Positions 41,628 through 52,107 of a DNA stretch of 64,000 nucleotides are shown here, in pieces. The stretch lies in assembly GCF_017916325.1 (NCBI RefSeq), contig NC_090154.1, positions 499,001 through 563,000 on the forward strand. Reading direction: 5' to 3'. Positions within the stretch are counted from its first letter, which is position 1; every line of letters begins with the position of its first letter. The DNA is from Leishmania martiniquensis. Taxonomy: Eukaryota > Euglenozoa > Kinetoplastea > Trypanosomatida > Trypanosomatidae. The notes under the pieces are model-generated. The model did not search any database and was not told where the DNA came from. It saw nothing but the letters and a program-made list of their open reading frames with translations. The position numbers and the translations under genes were made by a program.

Positions 41628-43249
41628 TGTTTGTAGCCCACGCAACGACAGGTGTGAAAGCGCTCCCCACGGCGTGACTTCTCCGCGGAGCAGGGGGGCA
41701 CCCTCTCACTGCCGCGAACCCGCTTTTCCTGCGTGGATGCGAGAAACGAAGGAAAGAGAGCGGCAGCGAGCACATCGTCGTCGCGTGTGCGTGTCTGCCG
41801 TTTTTCCGCATCGGATTTGTCTCTCTCCGAATCGCACTCTCCCTTTGGGCAGAGACGGCGGAGGGCGGGGAAGAGTGGAGGAGAGGGGGGAGGGGCGCTG
41901 CCGTTGTCCCCCTATTCGACGCTCCGCCGTCTCAGAATGGATGCCAATTTGGAGGCCTGATGAGTTGTTCTTCGTGTCTGATCGCCGTCTTCACAGTGCC
42001 GGCAAATGGGTGGGGGAGGGAGAGGAGGCAGAGCGGCGGTCCACAGGAGGACCGCGGAGACGAGGAGTGCACGCAGCACCGCCGACCTCCTTCCGCCGTG
42101 CATGGCTACCCTGAGCTTCTCGCCGGTTGGCAAGGCTCAACTACTCCCTCGGCCCTCTCTCGCCGCGCAGCCGTTCGCTTTTTCTGACTTATATTTCCCT
42201 TCGCGTAACTCGAAATTGCGCACGCACGCACGTGTGTGTGTGTGTATAGCAGTGGTGGAACAGACACGCTTTATACGTAAGGGACTTGGCCTGTCCCTGC
42301 CCAGTGAAGGAAAGAGGAGACACACACACATTCGTGCGTCGGATCTCAGGGGGTCCACCACCCCAGTCTATGTGCGAAAGAGGAGAGGAGGAGGAGAGCC
42401 CAGGAAGCCCTTCCTCCCCCCGCTCAAGCCCTATCCTTCACCAGCGCCGAACCGCTTCTGGCAGTGGCAGGGCCAAGCACCCGCATAGCAGGGGAGGCCA
42501 AAGCGATTCATCGCGGCCCATGCCGGCGCGACTCGAGCGTGCCTCGCCCGGCGTTCGCTCTGCCCGCGGATGCGTGGGGACTCTGAGTGGGACCACTGAG
42601 CCGGCGCACTGCCGTGACTGTGGTCTGCCCGGCCGCTTCACAGCACTTCGCGGTGGAGAGGCGTTTGGACGTGTGTGCACAACGGCATGGGAGGGGGGCG
42701 GAAGCATGTTGCTCTATCGATATGCAAGCCGAAGATGCTCCCCCTTCACGCCGGTAACAGCCTCCCTCATCCGGGCTCCACCGCCCCTCCCCTCGGCCGA
42801 TGGCCGCCAGAGCCGGCTGTCAGCACAGGCTCAGCATACCCGTTAGCCTTCCGTTTCGCGTGCGCTCGATCGACTTCGCCAAAACTTTGCACCGCCCTCC
42901 CGCCCTTTTTGTATGCCCGTCGCCCTATCAGGCCCCCCTCCTCCTCACGTGCGCACACGACACGAATGATTGCTGTGCTATACGCCTGCTTTGGTCCTGC
43001 GTCTCTCAGCTTCGCTTGCAAGCGGATAGCCGCGCCGTTTCCCTGACGTACGTGCCGTGTAGCAGCTGTCTGCTTACCGCTTATCCCGAGCTTGCTCCTC
43101 TCCACGCACCAGCGCGCTCGCATGCGGTAGCCGGCGCACATCTTCATCCACCACCACCCCTCCTCTCTCCTCATCGGTAACCCCCATTAGCCGAAGGGGA
43201 AGCTGGAGCGGCCTGAAAGTACACCAGTCGCCCAATTGTGCGATTCAAG
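41628..43249. other. Intergenic spacer with repeat C1
   Basis: It contains the 214-bp repeat at 42478-42691, a GT block at 42232-42246 and pyrimidine tracts before the MBOAT gene. No credible coding frame outside the repeat. Confidence 0.5.
42478..42691 (+). repeat. 214-bp dispersed direct repeat, copy C1
   Basis: Matches 54622-54835 with one G/C substitution and no indel; flanks unrelated. Same orientation, offset 12,144 bp, enclosing the MBOAT pair, the PAP2 gene and a small membrane protein. Retroposon-derived origin is plausible but not shown. Confidence 0.93.
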
Positions 43250-45496
43250 ATGCCCAACCAGCAATGGGACAACTCCCTCTCGCCCCCTCCATCGCCCGCT
43301 TCCACTAAGCCGAGAAGCTTCCCTCTCACCCTGCGCTTACTGAGCCCGACCACGGAGCTGGAGATCGGGGCCGCCAACTACCACAGCGTTTACCCTCGCC
43401 TGTGCTCGATCGAGTACCTCGTGGCCGCCGCAACGTGTGTGAGCATTCAGCTTTACGGCTTCGTGGTGCTCCAATCGTTCTGCAGCAAGAACTTCTTCCA
43501 GTATCGATCAGGCATCGGGGAGCCGAGCGCCTTTTTTCGGCGCATGGGCGCCAAGGGCTACGATGGCGGCATTGACAATCAGTGGGTTGGCTTCGTCGCC
43601 AACTACAAGAACTTTGTCGGTGTTGCCGTACTGCTCGCCAGCTTTTCTCGGCTCTACCGAGCGCTGCTGACCTTCCTAGCGGCGTCTCCCTCCTCCCTCT
43701 CCCATGACACCGCCGCCTCCGCATCGCTCGCCCCTCGCGCCAAGAGGGCAGAGGTTCTGGACGACCGCGTACAGGCATGGATGCCGAGGAACTGGCTGGG
43801 TAAGCTGCGCTCCTGCCTGCGCGCTCTCGCCTCACCCTCCGCGGCGCTGAAGGGGGGGACGGCGTCTCCGCCGTGGTGTTGGGTCCTGCCTACCTTTTAC
43901 TGTATTGTAGGCCTCGTCTTCGTGGCCCTTGTGCACGGTCCGCACTTTTTCCTCCCGCTGATCATCGTCGTCGCGAACTACGTCATCTTCTCGCGACTGC
44001 AGCGCTGGTGCCCCTACTGGCTCTTCATGGCAATCATGTGGATCACGCACGTCACTGCCCTGTACGTGATCGAGATCAAAGAGGGGTTCGAGGAGACGTA
44101 CTGGCTGCAGTACTACTTTACATCGAGTGCGTCCAGCTCGAGAAATGTACTGGGTTATGCTCTGCAGCCTCATTGGAGGCAGCGCATGCGGTGGTACGTG
44201 GCGTACCGCATGACGGCGCTGCGCCTCATAGCCTTCAACTACGACCTGTGGGAGGCCACGCACGCCGCCGCTGGCGCGCGTGAGCGTGCCATTGGGAGAC
44301 ACGACACCACCTGCCTGGAGTGCGCGCAGCTGCGCGAGCAGAATGCAACGGCGGCGGCCGAGCTGCCCGCGGAGGCACTGCGCTGCTACAAGTTCCGCAC
44401 CGAGTACGCGCGCGACACCGCCGACTACAACTTCGTGAACTACGCCGCCTACGTGCTGTTCCCACCACTGTACCTTGCGGGGCCAATGTCGTCCTTCAAC
44501 GCGTTCGTGTCGTACATGCGCGTGCCGAGCACGTCGATGCCGCTGCGCAAGATGGCAATGTACGCGTTCGGCATCCTTCGCATCTACGTGACGGCGTACA
44601 CCCTGCTGCATTTTGTGTACATACCGTGTCTCTCCACGTACACGCTCACGATCCTGAAGATGACCTTGCCGGAGCAGGCGCACTTTGTGTTTCTCATGCT
44701 GGCCTACTTGTGGCTTAAGTTCAGTCTTATCTGGAAGTCGTCGCGTCTCTTCGCCATGCTGAGCGGCATCGAAGTGCCGGAAGACATGCGGCGCTGCTTC
44801 GCCAACACACTGACAGTGCGCGACTTCTGGCGCGACTGGCACGCCTCCTTCAATCTCTGGATCGTGCGGTACATGTACATACCCATGGGTGGCCGCAGCC
44901 GCGTCGCGCTATCGGTGCCGCCCATCTTCCTGTTTATTGCCGTGTGGCACGACCCGGCGCTGCACCTGATCAAGTGGGCGACATGCATCGCCGTGATATT
45001 CGTGGTGGAGCTGGGTGTAAGCGAGTGGTTTGGGTCGGCCGAGGCGGCGTTCCACCGCGAGATGGCCGCCGAGGCGCTGACCGTCACAGCTGATGATGCG
45101 TCGCGAGGCAGCAGCCTCGCTAGCAGCGCTCCGCGTCGTGGTCTGCTGGCCTGCCTGGCGAGATTCTCTGCACGCCGCCTGAGCCCGCGCGTCCGATCGT
45201 GGCTGTACCGCCAACTTCGAGCGGTCGCTGGCCTGTGCTCAGTGCTGGGACTGATCATTGCCAACTCGGTGGGCTTCTCCATGCAAAACTCCGAGGCGAC
45301 CGTGGTGAAGCGCGGCCCAACGGTGGCGTCGGTGGATGCGGATGAATTCATTGCACGGGCGTTTCGCAGCTTCACTCCCCTCTTCACACTTGGTCTCCTT
45401 GCTTTCCTGCTTGCTTTGTCGGCGCTGGCGGTGATGGACCGCGACATGGCTCGCCAGCAGGCATCACGGTCGAAGTTGCTGTACAGATTGAGGTAA
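43250..45496 (+). CDS. MBOAT-family O-acyltransferase, GUP1-like, copy 1
   Basis: 748 residues from the ATG at 43250. About ten hydrophobic segments are spread over the protein. The MBOAT core is clear: RDWHASFNLW (H531) followed by RYMYIPMGG, and FIAVWHD with the invariant His567. The LAGPMSSFNAF segment (about 407-417) corresponds to the TGPI-x-FN motif of yeast GUP1, which remodels the lipid of GPI anchors in the ER; old annotations call the family glycerol uptake proteins. A cytosolic loop has CLEC and a further Cys (about 363-395). The N-terminal 40 residues are polar and Pro/Ser-rich. A paralogue follows at 47138. GPI-anchor remodelling is a reasonable inference, given the GPI-rich surface of these parasites. 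Confidence 0.9.
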   Translation: MPNQQWDNSLSPPPSPASTKPRSFPLTLRLLSPTTELEIGAANYHSVYPRLCSIEYLVAAATCVSIQLYGFVVLQSFCSKNFFQYRSGIGEPSAFFRRMGAKGYDGGIDNQWVGFVANYKNFVGVAVLLASFSRLYRALLTFLAASPSSLSHDTAASASLAPRAKRAEVLDDRVQAWMPRNWLGKLRSCLRALASPSAALKGGTASPPWCWVLPTFYCIVGLVFVALVHGPHFFLPLIIVVANYVIFSRLQRWCPYWLFMAIMWITHVTALYVIEIKEGFEETYWLQYYFTSSASSSRNVLGYALQPHWRQRMRWYVAYRMTALRLIAFNYDLWEATHAAAGARERAIGRHDTTCLECAQLREQNATAAAELPAEALRCYKFRTEYARDTADYNFVNYAAYVLFPPLYLAGPMSSFNAFVSYMRVPSTSMPLRKMAMYAFGILRIYVTAYTLLHFVYIPCLSTYTLTILKMTLPEQAHFVFLMLAYLWLKFSLIWKSSRLFAMLSGIEVPEDMRRCFANTLTVRDFWRDWHASFNLWIVRYMYIPMGGRSRVALSVPPIFLFIAVWHDPALHLIKWATCIAVIFVVELGVSEWFGSAEAAFHREMAAEALTVTADDASRGSSLASSAPRRGLLACLARFSARRLSPRVRSWLYRQLRAVAGLCSVLGLIIANSVGFSMQNSEATVVKRGPTVASVDADEFIARAFRSFTPLFTLGLLAFLLALSALAVMDRDMARQQASRSKLLYRLR

Positions 45497-47137
45497 CAGC
45501 GGCGGCGGCGGCGGCGGGCAGGGCTCAGTTGACACGGCGCTTCTCTTCTGCGTTGGCGTGTCCCCCCCCCGCCACCCGCCTCCCTCTGTTTCTTTCTCTC
45601 TGTGCGAAGAGTGTCGATGGCGCCACATCAGCACTTGGGCCTCTTTTGTTTTCGCGTTGGGGCTTTTTTTATGTCCCTCTTGTGCCTAATAAGGGTACGC
45701 GTGTATGTGCATGTGTACGTGTATGTGTGTGGGTGGGGGGGGGGTATGCAGCGACGAAGATACGTCGCTGGTGGCCTCCTCGCACCTCCACTCCCCTTCG
45801 CCCTACGCCGGGTCTCGGTGTCTCTTGCAGGCACGCTGTCTCCGGCGATTGAGCTTAGAAGCCGGACAGCGAAGTTCCCGCAGTGCAAGCAAGGCACACT
45901 GTCATACAAAGGTACGTGTCTGTCAGTCTTTGCGCGTGCGTGGAGCAGATCCGCTCTCTCGCTTCCAGGTCAAGAGGGTCAATAGCACGGCAGCAGAACC
46001 CCTCCACCCGACGGGCCGCTTACGGGTAAACATCTATTCATTGCGGCGTCCCTTCTGCTGTCGTTCGGTTGGCGGGACTGGGACATTTTCGTCAGCTCCC
46101 ACCCACCCGCCTCTCTCGCCGTTTCCCCGCCACCACCACTACCACCACCTCCCGGGGCACAGTCTTTGGTAGAAAGCGCATGTGGCCAAGAGTCTGCCAT
46201 CCGCGAACGTACGTAACATGTAAAGGTACGCATACGGAAGCTGAGGGATCGAAGCGTCTTGGCGCCATACTTTAGCAGCACCGTGGCACAGCGCATGTGC
46301 TGCACAGGAGAGGCCGTTTCACACCATGTAGAACTCTGAACGCACCGCTCAGGTGTCACAGTGGCGGTGTACTCACCTCTCCTCACATCGTTTCGGACGG
46401 GCGAAGTGGAACATATTTTTTGTGTGTTGTGTTGCTGCTCGTCTCCTATTTTTTTTCTTTTCTAGAGTGAAGGTCGCATACCATTTGTGTCTGTACCCGT
46501 GGGAAAAGAGGGGGGCCGTGTCCTGCGCACCCGCACACGTAGCGGCAAGACTGCTGTGTGGCGGCGTCTTGCGACCACCCGTCATCGTCAAGCACCGCTG
46601 CTTCTAGCCCTCGGTGTACCTGATAGCATCCATCACCACCACCCGCCTCGTCCCACGCCCTCCCCGGGCACACACACACACACACACACGCCGACAGATA
46701 CACACAAACGCTCAACGCTTCGCCTCTCTCGATGATGCTGCCAAAGGCTCTGTTGGCGTTTCTGGACGCCACTGGTGGAGGAAGGGGGACATTGTCGGCG
46801 TACCCGTGGCTGTCATCTCCGCGTTCCACATGAAGAAGAGCACTTCCGAGTCCCTCGCTGCACCCTCTCTCCAGCATGCGCACACTTCGCCTGCACACCG
46901 CGAAGAACACAGGAAAAGGTTCCGCTCGTTTGCCGGTGAGCATTCAGACGAGCCTCATAGGTTTCACTTGTACGACCTCTCTCACACCGTATTGACTTGA
47001 AGGCACCAGCACCCATTTACGCGGCCGCGCGCTTAGAGCCTCGTGAAATTCGGGCACAGGCGACTCCCGCTTGCCTGCGTGTATGTGTGTGTGTGTGTGT
47101 GTGCGTGCGTGCGTACTCATAGCGTGTGTAAGCTCGC
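45497..47137. other. Intergenic spacer between the MBOAT genes
   Basis: G-run at 45734-45744, GT at 45705-45730, T-run near 46448, CA repeats at 46670-46689, GT at 47084-47105. A frame ending at 47000 has a moderately protein-like last 85 codons (from about 46735) but no support. No gene called. Confidence 0.45.
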
Positions 47138-49420
47138 ATGGAGGTCGATTCCCTTCGAACGTCACCGAAAGAATACGGCGCCCCGTTTCTTCGCCCATGG
47201 GCGGCGGGAACGGCGGCGACTGCCACGCTCACCGGCAGTACGCCGACTCGCAGCATCAGCGAGGGGACCGGTAACGCAGGGGGAGGCAAGAATGACGATA
47301 TGGACATCGTTCTGCCTCTGAGCCGCGCCGCAGCGGCCGATGCCACATCTTCGACCAGCCACACGTACCTTTCACGTACCTCACTAGAGTACATCGCCAG
47401 CGTCGTGTCCGTCATCGCTATTCTCCTTACTGTTTGCCTCTACCCGCTCTACCGTGTCGGCTCTGGCCATCACGAAGAACTGAAGGCGAACCTCAGGCCA
47501 CCGTGGGCGTTGTACCGCTGGCTCGGCAGCACGGGCGTCGATGTGACGGACTTGCAGCTCTATTATTTCGTGGTTGCCGTCCCCCCAGCCTTGCCGTACT
47601 TGATGCTGTTTCTGATGATCTCTCGACGACTGCGACGTACTGCTGCGTCGAAGCAAGCGGCCATCGTCAGGGAGGCCATCCCCAACTCTTCGGGCGACGG
47701 GAAGGAGCTTGGCAGCTTGGCTTCAGGGACTCATCACACAGAGAACGTTACCTGCGACGGAACTAACGACAGCGGTACCTTCGGTCCTCTTCCCCCGGCG
47801 CTCAAAGATATGTCTGCCCTTCAAGTCCATCACATTATCTCTGGCATGCTCATCGCGCTGTGTCTGTGCGGGCCAGGCTTCCTCTTCGGAGTGGCGCTGA
47901 TGCTGTTCAACTTTTACCTCATCGCGCCGCTCTACAAGAGGGTGTCTTTTCGAGCGTCCATGGCGGTGATGTGGGTGTGGCACGTGTCCGTTCTCTTCTT
48001 GAACTTCTACTCGCACGGGTATCGGTTCGGCTGGTTCGGGCTGGGCTTTCTGGACAATCTGTGGACGCCTCTGATTGGATGGAGCACCCAGTACAACATG
48101 TCAGTCTTGCGCATGATCTCCTTCAACAATGACCTCTGGGAGTCGGCAAGCTGCGGCGAGGAGCGGCGGCAGAGGTCACTGGCGAGGCATGCACGCACAT
48201 GCATTGCATGTGCCCAGATACGCGACCAGCAGCGCCACCTGGCCGCCTCGCTCCCGCCGGAGGCGCTGTCGTGCTACAAGTGCCGCACAGAGTGCCCGCG
48301 ACACGTGGAAGAGTTCACCCTCACCGCCTACCTCGGCTATATATTGTACCTGCCTCTCTTCATGGCCGGGCCGCTGTCATCCTTCAACGCGTACGTGTCT
48401 TATCAGCACCACCGAGCCAAGAGCATGTCGAGTACGGCTCTGTGGCGATATGGATTTCGCTTTCTCTGCCACACTACCCTCCTCGTCACGCTGCTGCACT
48501 ACGTGCCCATCATGGCCATGCTGCTGACCCCCGCTGCGGCACCCACCGAGGGGGCTGCCAGTGGTGCGGTCAAAGTGAGGGCAGCTCCGTCGGTGCCAGG
48601 CCCGACGGGGCCGCTGACGATCACCACGGGGGCGATGGCGATGTCCGCGGAGCGCTCGCCAGCGTGGGGTGAAATGCGAAACATAGCCAGCGCCGTCAAT
48701 GCCACCACCACGGCGGCGGCAGCCACGGCCACTCGCTCAGTCCTGGAGCAGATGACCCTTGAGGAGAAGTCGTCCCTCTTCTTCTTCTCGTTAGCCTTCC
48801 TGTGGCTGAAGTTCAGCGTTATTTGGCGCTTTTTCCGATTCTGTGCGCTGCTGGACGGCTTCGACCCGCCGGAGGACATGCCGCGCTGCTTCGCCAACGC
48901 GGTGAGCATCCAAAGCTTCTGGCGCGACTGGCACGCCTCCTTCAACCTGTGGATCGTGCGGTACATGTACATCCCGATGGGTGGAAGTCGCACGAAACTG
49001 CTCTCCATATTGCCCATTTTTTTCTTTATTGCCATCTGGCACGACATCGAGCTGCGCCTGCTCTTCTGGGCCGTGATTATCTGCCTCACGTTCATGACGG
49101 AGATAGTCGTCACACAGTTTTTTTCCTCCAAGAATCCGCTGGCGCTGCGGCTCAAGCGCTCACCGCTTGTATGGCGGTACCTGCGCGTATTCGGCGCGCA
49201 GTTGGGGCTGATTGAACTCGCCGTGGCGAACGCCATTGGCTTCTCCATCGGTGCGAAAGGCGCTGTGTTAACCGTTCACCAACTGATTGACAACACATCA
49301 CTTTTGTACACGGCTGTCATGACGTTTTTCTTTCTGTGCATCGGGATAATTGCAGTGCAGCACCGTGACCAGAGAGCATACGAGGAGCAGCAACTGAAAA
49401 TAAAGTACGACCTCCGGTAG
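47138..49420 (+). CDS. MBOAT-family O-acyltransferase, GUP1-like, copy 2
   Basis: 760 residues. Same architecture as the preceding gene: RDWHASFNLW (H599), RYMYIPMGG, FIAIWHD with the invariant His635, and MAGPLSSFNAY. The loop before the latter has two complete CxxC pairs (CIAC and CYKC) where copy 1 has only one, so a small zinc-binding element is possible. An Ala/Thr/Pro-rich insert at about 464-540 is absent from copy 1 and lies between two membrane segments. The N-terminal extension before the first hydrophobic segment (about 80 residues) is also different. The two copies share motifs but differ over most of their length, so the duplication is old; they probably differ in acyl substrate or compartment. 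Confidence 0.9.
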   Translation: MEVDSLRTSPKEYGAPFLRPWAAGTAATATLTGSTPTRSISEGTGNAGGGKNDDMDIVLPLSRAAAADATSSTSHTYLSRTSLEYIASVVSVIAILLTVCLYPLYRVGSGHHEELKANLRPPWALYRWLGSTGVDVTDLQLYYFVVAVPPALPYLMLFLMISRRLRRTAASKQAAIVREAIPNSSGDGKELGSLASGTHHTENVTCDGTNDSGTFGPLPPALKDMSALQVHHIISGMLIALCLCGPGFLFGVALMLFNFYLIAPLYKRVSFRASMAVMWVWHVSVLFLNFYSHGYRFGWFGLGFLDNLWTPLIGWSTQYNMSVLRMISFNNDLWESASCGEERRQRSLARHARTCIACAQIRDQQRHLAASLPPEALSCYKCRTECPRHVEEFTLTAYLGYILYLPLFMAGPLSSFNAYVSYQHHRAKSMSSTALWRYGFRFLCHTTLLVTLLHYVPIMAMLLTPAAAPTEGAASGAVKVRAAPSVPGPTGPLTITTGAMAMSAERSPAWGEMRNIASAVNATTTAAAATATRSVLEQMTLEEKSSLFFFSLAFLWLKFSVIWRFFRFCALLDGFDPPEDMPRCFANAVSIQSFWRDWHASFNLWIVRYMYIPMGGSRTKLLSILPIFFFIAIWHDIELRLLFWAVIICLTFMTEIVVTQFFSSKNPLALRLKRSPLVWRYLRVFGAQLGLIELAVANAIGFSIGAKGAVLTVHQLIDNTSLLYTAVMTFFFLCIGIIAVQHRDQRAYEEQQLKIKYDLR

Positions 49421-50898
49421 CGAGAAGTGGTCGTGCGCTTACATGGGGCGGGGCCTGGGAGGCGTCCTTCTCCTCTCCACTTCCCTCATCCCCTCGTAGT
49501 CGTATCCCACATCCACCGCAAGCGTCTCTCCCCTCAGTATTCATCTATATATCTATATATAGATATAGATATTGTGTGTGCGCGCGCGCGCACTTTTTAC
49601 CTGTCTTACTGTTACCTTCGTTTTTCAGGGTGCGCACAGCCGTTTCCAATCTACACGCGCCCTACCTACCCACCCCCCGACCTCCTCCTGCCTGACAGCG
49701 CTCCCCACCCCTCACCTGGCATCAATGCCTCTCACTTACTTTTTCTGCAGTTCCTGTGGACGAACCGGGGGGAGAGGGGGGAGGGGCTCCGTGTGTGGCT
49801 CACCATAGGGCCCACGCTGACTAAGAGAGGAATCTAAGCAGCCTCGTACTCTTGCCATACGAACAGCCGCTCTCTGGTGATTCACAGAGTCACCCCTCCA
49901 GTGCTGTAGGGCATGTAAAGCGCTCTATCCTCTCTCCCACTTCAGCAGCCATGTCCCTGAATGGAGTGGCACCTCAGAGACCGAAGCTGTGGTGCACACA
50001 AGTGCCATACATACGGTGGGGCATATACATATATATATGTGTGTATATGGGCGTGTGAGGAGGGGGAGGAGGGAGGAGTGACTACCAGTGCGGCTCGACC
50101 CTGTCTCACCTCGGGTCTTTTCTGCCTACTGGTGAGGAGTTTGCGCTTTAATGACCACGCGGGCAATGCTGTGCCGCGCACTTATCGCTCTGCGCGCACA
50201 CCGCGATGCGTCTGTGGCCACATGGCTCGTTCTTCTTTTTTTATCTCCTGATCCACACTGCAGGCAATGCCTCTTCGCCTCAACGTGTCTATTCCGCCAC
50301 TACTACACAGACAAACACACACACACACGGCTTACACCCTGGCCGCCCACGACGAGCCGTCCAGCCGCCGAGGCGAGCCACGCGTCTAGCGGGCTCATCC
50401 TGTCCTCCGCCGCATGCGCGCTGCGCCGTCGGCCCCCCACCCCCAGAGGGACTCGGGTGGGCGGTGCACCGGCATCCGCGGGGCGCCTCCCCCTGGCCAG
50501 GGCCCTCTGAGGCATCCTGTGCCCTGCCTGTATGCCCTGCCCTCCACCCCCACCCCCGCCTCTCATCCCTCGCTGGGATCGTACTCCCGCACGCTACCAG
50601 ATGATACGTTACCCTCTGCCTAGTCGCTCGCCCCCCCTCTGACTCTGCAGACAGTTTGCATAGCACCCGTCTGTTTCTTTTCCTGCCGCTCACCACACAC
50701 CCTCTCCCTCCCTCCCTCCCCCGTCTCCGGCTGAAAGTTGCAGTCTGCCAGCAGAGGGAGGGGCTGGCTTGCCTTCCTTCTCCTCTACTTCAGAGCTCAT
50801 CTCGGGCCTTCAGCACATGCACGCCCCGAGGTGTCGCACACCACCACCACCGCCCCTCCCCCTGCACCCCTCGTTGCCCGCATCTCCTGCCTGTCACC
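49421..50898. other. Intergenic spacer with palindrome and truncated repeat
   Basis: It contains an AT-rich palindrome (49548-49567) followed by an alternating TG/CG run (49573-49593), a T/A/G microsatellite at about 50022-50048, and the truncated repeat copy at 50315-50543. The region 50640-50890 is pyrimidine-rich and should contain the acceptor for the PAP2 gene. Confidence 0.5.
50315..50543 (+). repeat. Truncated copy of the 596-bp repeat (A2)
   Basis: It matches the first 220-230 bases of 13996-14591, in the same orientation, with at least one substitution (G for T in the first 60 bases after the CA run). Similarity stops abruptly at 50543, so this is a 3'-truncated or 5'-end-only copy. 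Confidence 0.9.
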
Positions 50899-52107
50899 AT
50901 GGTCGAAATCAGCAAGAGGAAGTTTTACTATATCTGGAACCAGTTCCACCTCCTCGACTGGATCGTCCTGGCCGTGATGCTCGTGATCGCCATCACATTC
51001 ACAGTGTTGGTGAAGCCGCACTGCCGAACGTTCACGTGGAATGATGCCACCATCGCGTACCCCAGCAAGGACGACACGTTCCCCACGTACTCGCTAGTTC
51101 TTATGGTGCTATTGGCCATGGCATTTTATCTGGTGTTCGTTTGGTACCTCGTGCGGCCGCTGCAGGCGTTGATTGGTGAGCCGCTCGACTGGTACAGCAT
51201 CGGCAGCGCCGACGCCGGTATGGGCGTCGACGGCGGCGCGTACGCTGATATGGACGCCCCAGCGGACATGAGGCCACTGCGTATCCGCGAGATACAGACC
51301 GGCCGTGGTCTCGTGTACCCGTGGCTGCGCGCACAGGTGTGGTCCTTTGGGCTGCAGTTCTGCGTGATGGCGGTCCTCAAAGTGTACGCCGGCCGGCTTC
51401 GGCCTGACTATCTCAGCCGGCTCACGGCGGCCGGGTACACGAGCTCCAATTCGAGCCTGCCCGACCCACAAACAAACCCTGAGTACTACTGCGCCCTCAT
51501 GGATGCGCACCCGCCACTGAAAGAGGGTCGACTGTCTTTTCCGTCCGGGCACAGCAGCACGTCCTTTGCGGTCTTCACCATTGTCTCTCTCTTCTTTATG
51601 GCGCACCTGCGGCCATTCGCTCGGCAAGCCAGCTTTACGCGGCTCATGATTTGCCTGTCACCGCTGATCGTCGCCGTCATGTGCGCGGTGAGTCGCACAC
51701 GCGACAATAAGCACCACTTCTCCGACATCATCGCCGGGTCTCTGATAGGAATCGGCTCTGCACTTCTCGCGTTCACTGGGAGCTTTCGGCCGGTGGGCGG
51801 AGCAGCTCACATCTACTTTGGCCGCACAGCGTGGGACGTGGAATACGATCAGCTCCGCGAGGAGAAGGACAGTGGCGTCGGCGAAAGTAGCACCGCTGCG
51901 GTGGAGGCGGCGAGCGTCGGCGGCGGCGGCAGCAGCAGCCACTGCCAGTCGCCTAACAAAAAGGAGGACACGGCGCGTCGAAGGCCTATGCCGACGGCCG
52001 TCAGGATGAGCGACACTGCTGTGGCCTTCAGCGACTCGGTGCGGCGGCCAACTGGACTGACAGAGCGGCGGTTGAACGAGGACCCAGCGGCGGTTCCGTG
52101 GATCTAG
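50899..52107 (+). CDS. PAP2-family lipid phosphate phosphatase
   Basis: 402 residues from the ATG at 50899. All three PAP2 catalytic motifs are intact: K161-x6-R168-P169, P215-S216-G217-H218, and S265-R266-x5-H272-x3-D276. About six hydrophobic segments are present (the first at about 18-36), the topology of lipid phosphate phosphatases that dephosphorylate phosphatidate, lysophosphatidate or related lipids, Mg-independently, in ER or plasma membrane. The C-terminal 100 residues are polar, Ser/Gly-rich and probably cytosolic. A soluble loop between the second and third hydrophobic segments (about 95-145) is longer than usual. Its position beside two acyltransferases suits lipid metabolism, though co-location means little in a polycistron. 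Confidence 0.93.
   Translation: MVEISKRKFYYIWNQFHLLDWIVLAVMLVIAITFTVLVKPHCRTFTWNDATIAYPSKDDTFPTYSLVLMVLLAMAFYLVFVWYLVRPLQALIGEPLDWYSIGSADAGMGVDGGAYADMDAPADMRPLRIREIQTGRGLVYPWLRAQVWSFGLQFCVMAVLKVYAGRLRPDYLSRLTAAGYTSSNSSLPDPQTNPEYYCALMDAHPPLKEGRLSFPSGHSSTSFAVFTIVSLFFMAHLRPFARQASFTRLMICLSPLIVAVMCAVSRTRDNKHHFSDIIAGSLIGIGSALLAFTGSFRPVGGAAHIYFGRTAWDVEYDQLREEKDSGVGESSTAAVEAASVGGGGSSSHCQSPNKKEDTARRRPMPTAVRMSDTAVAFSDSVRRPTGLTERRLNEDPAAVPWI

Noticed and set aside
43832..44842. 336-codon - strand frame inside the first MBOAT
   Set aside because: Antisense shadow caused by codon bias; the + frame carries the MBOAT motifs.
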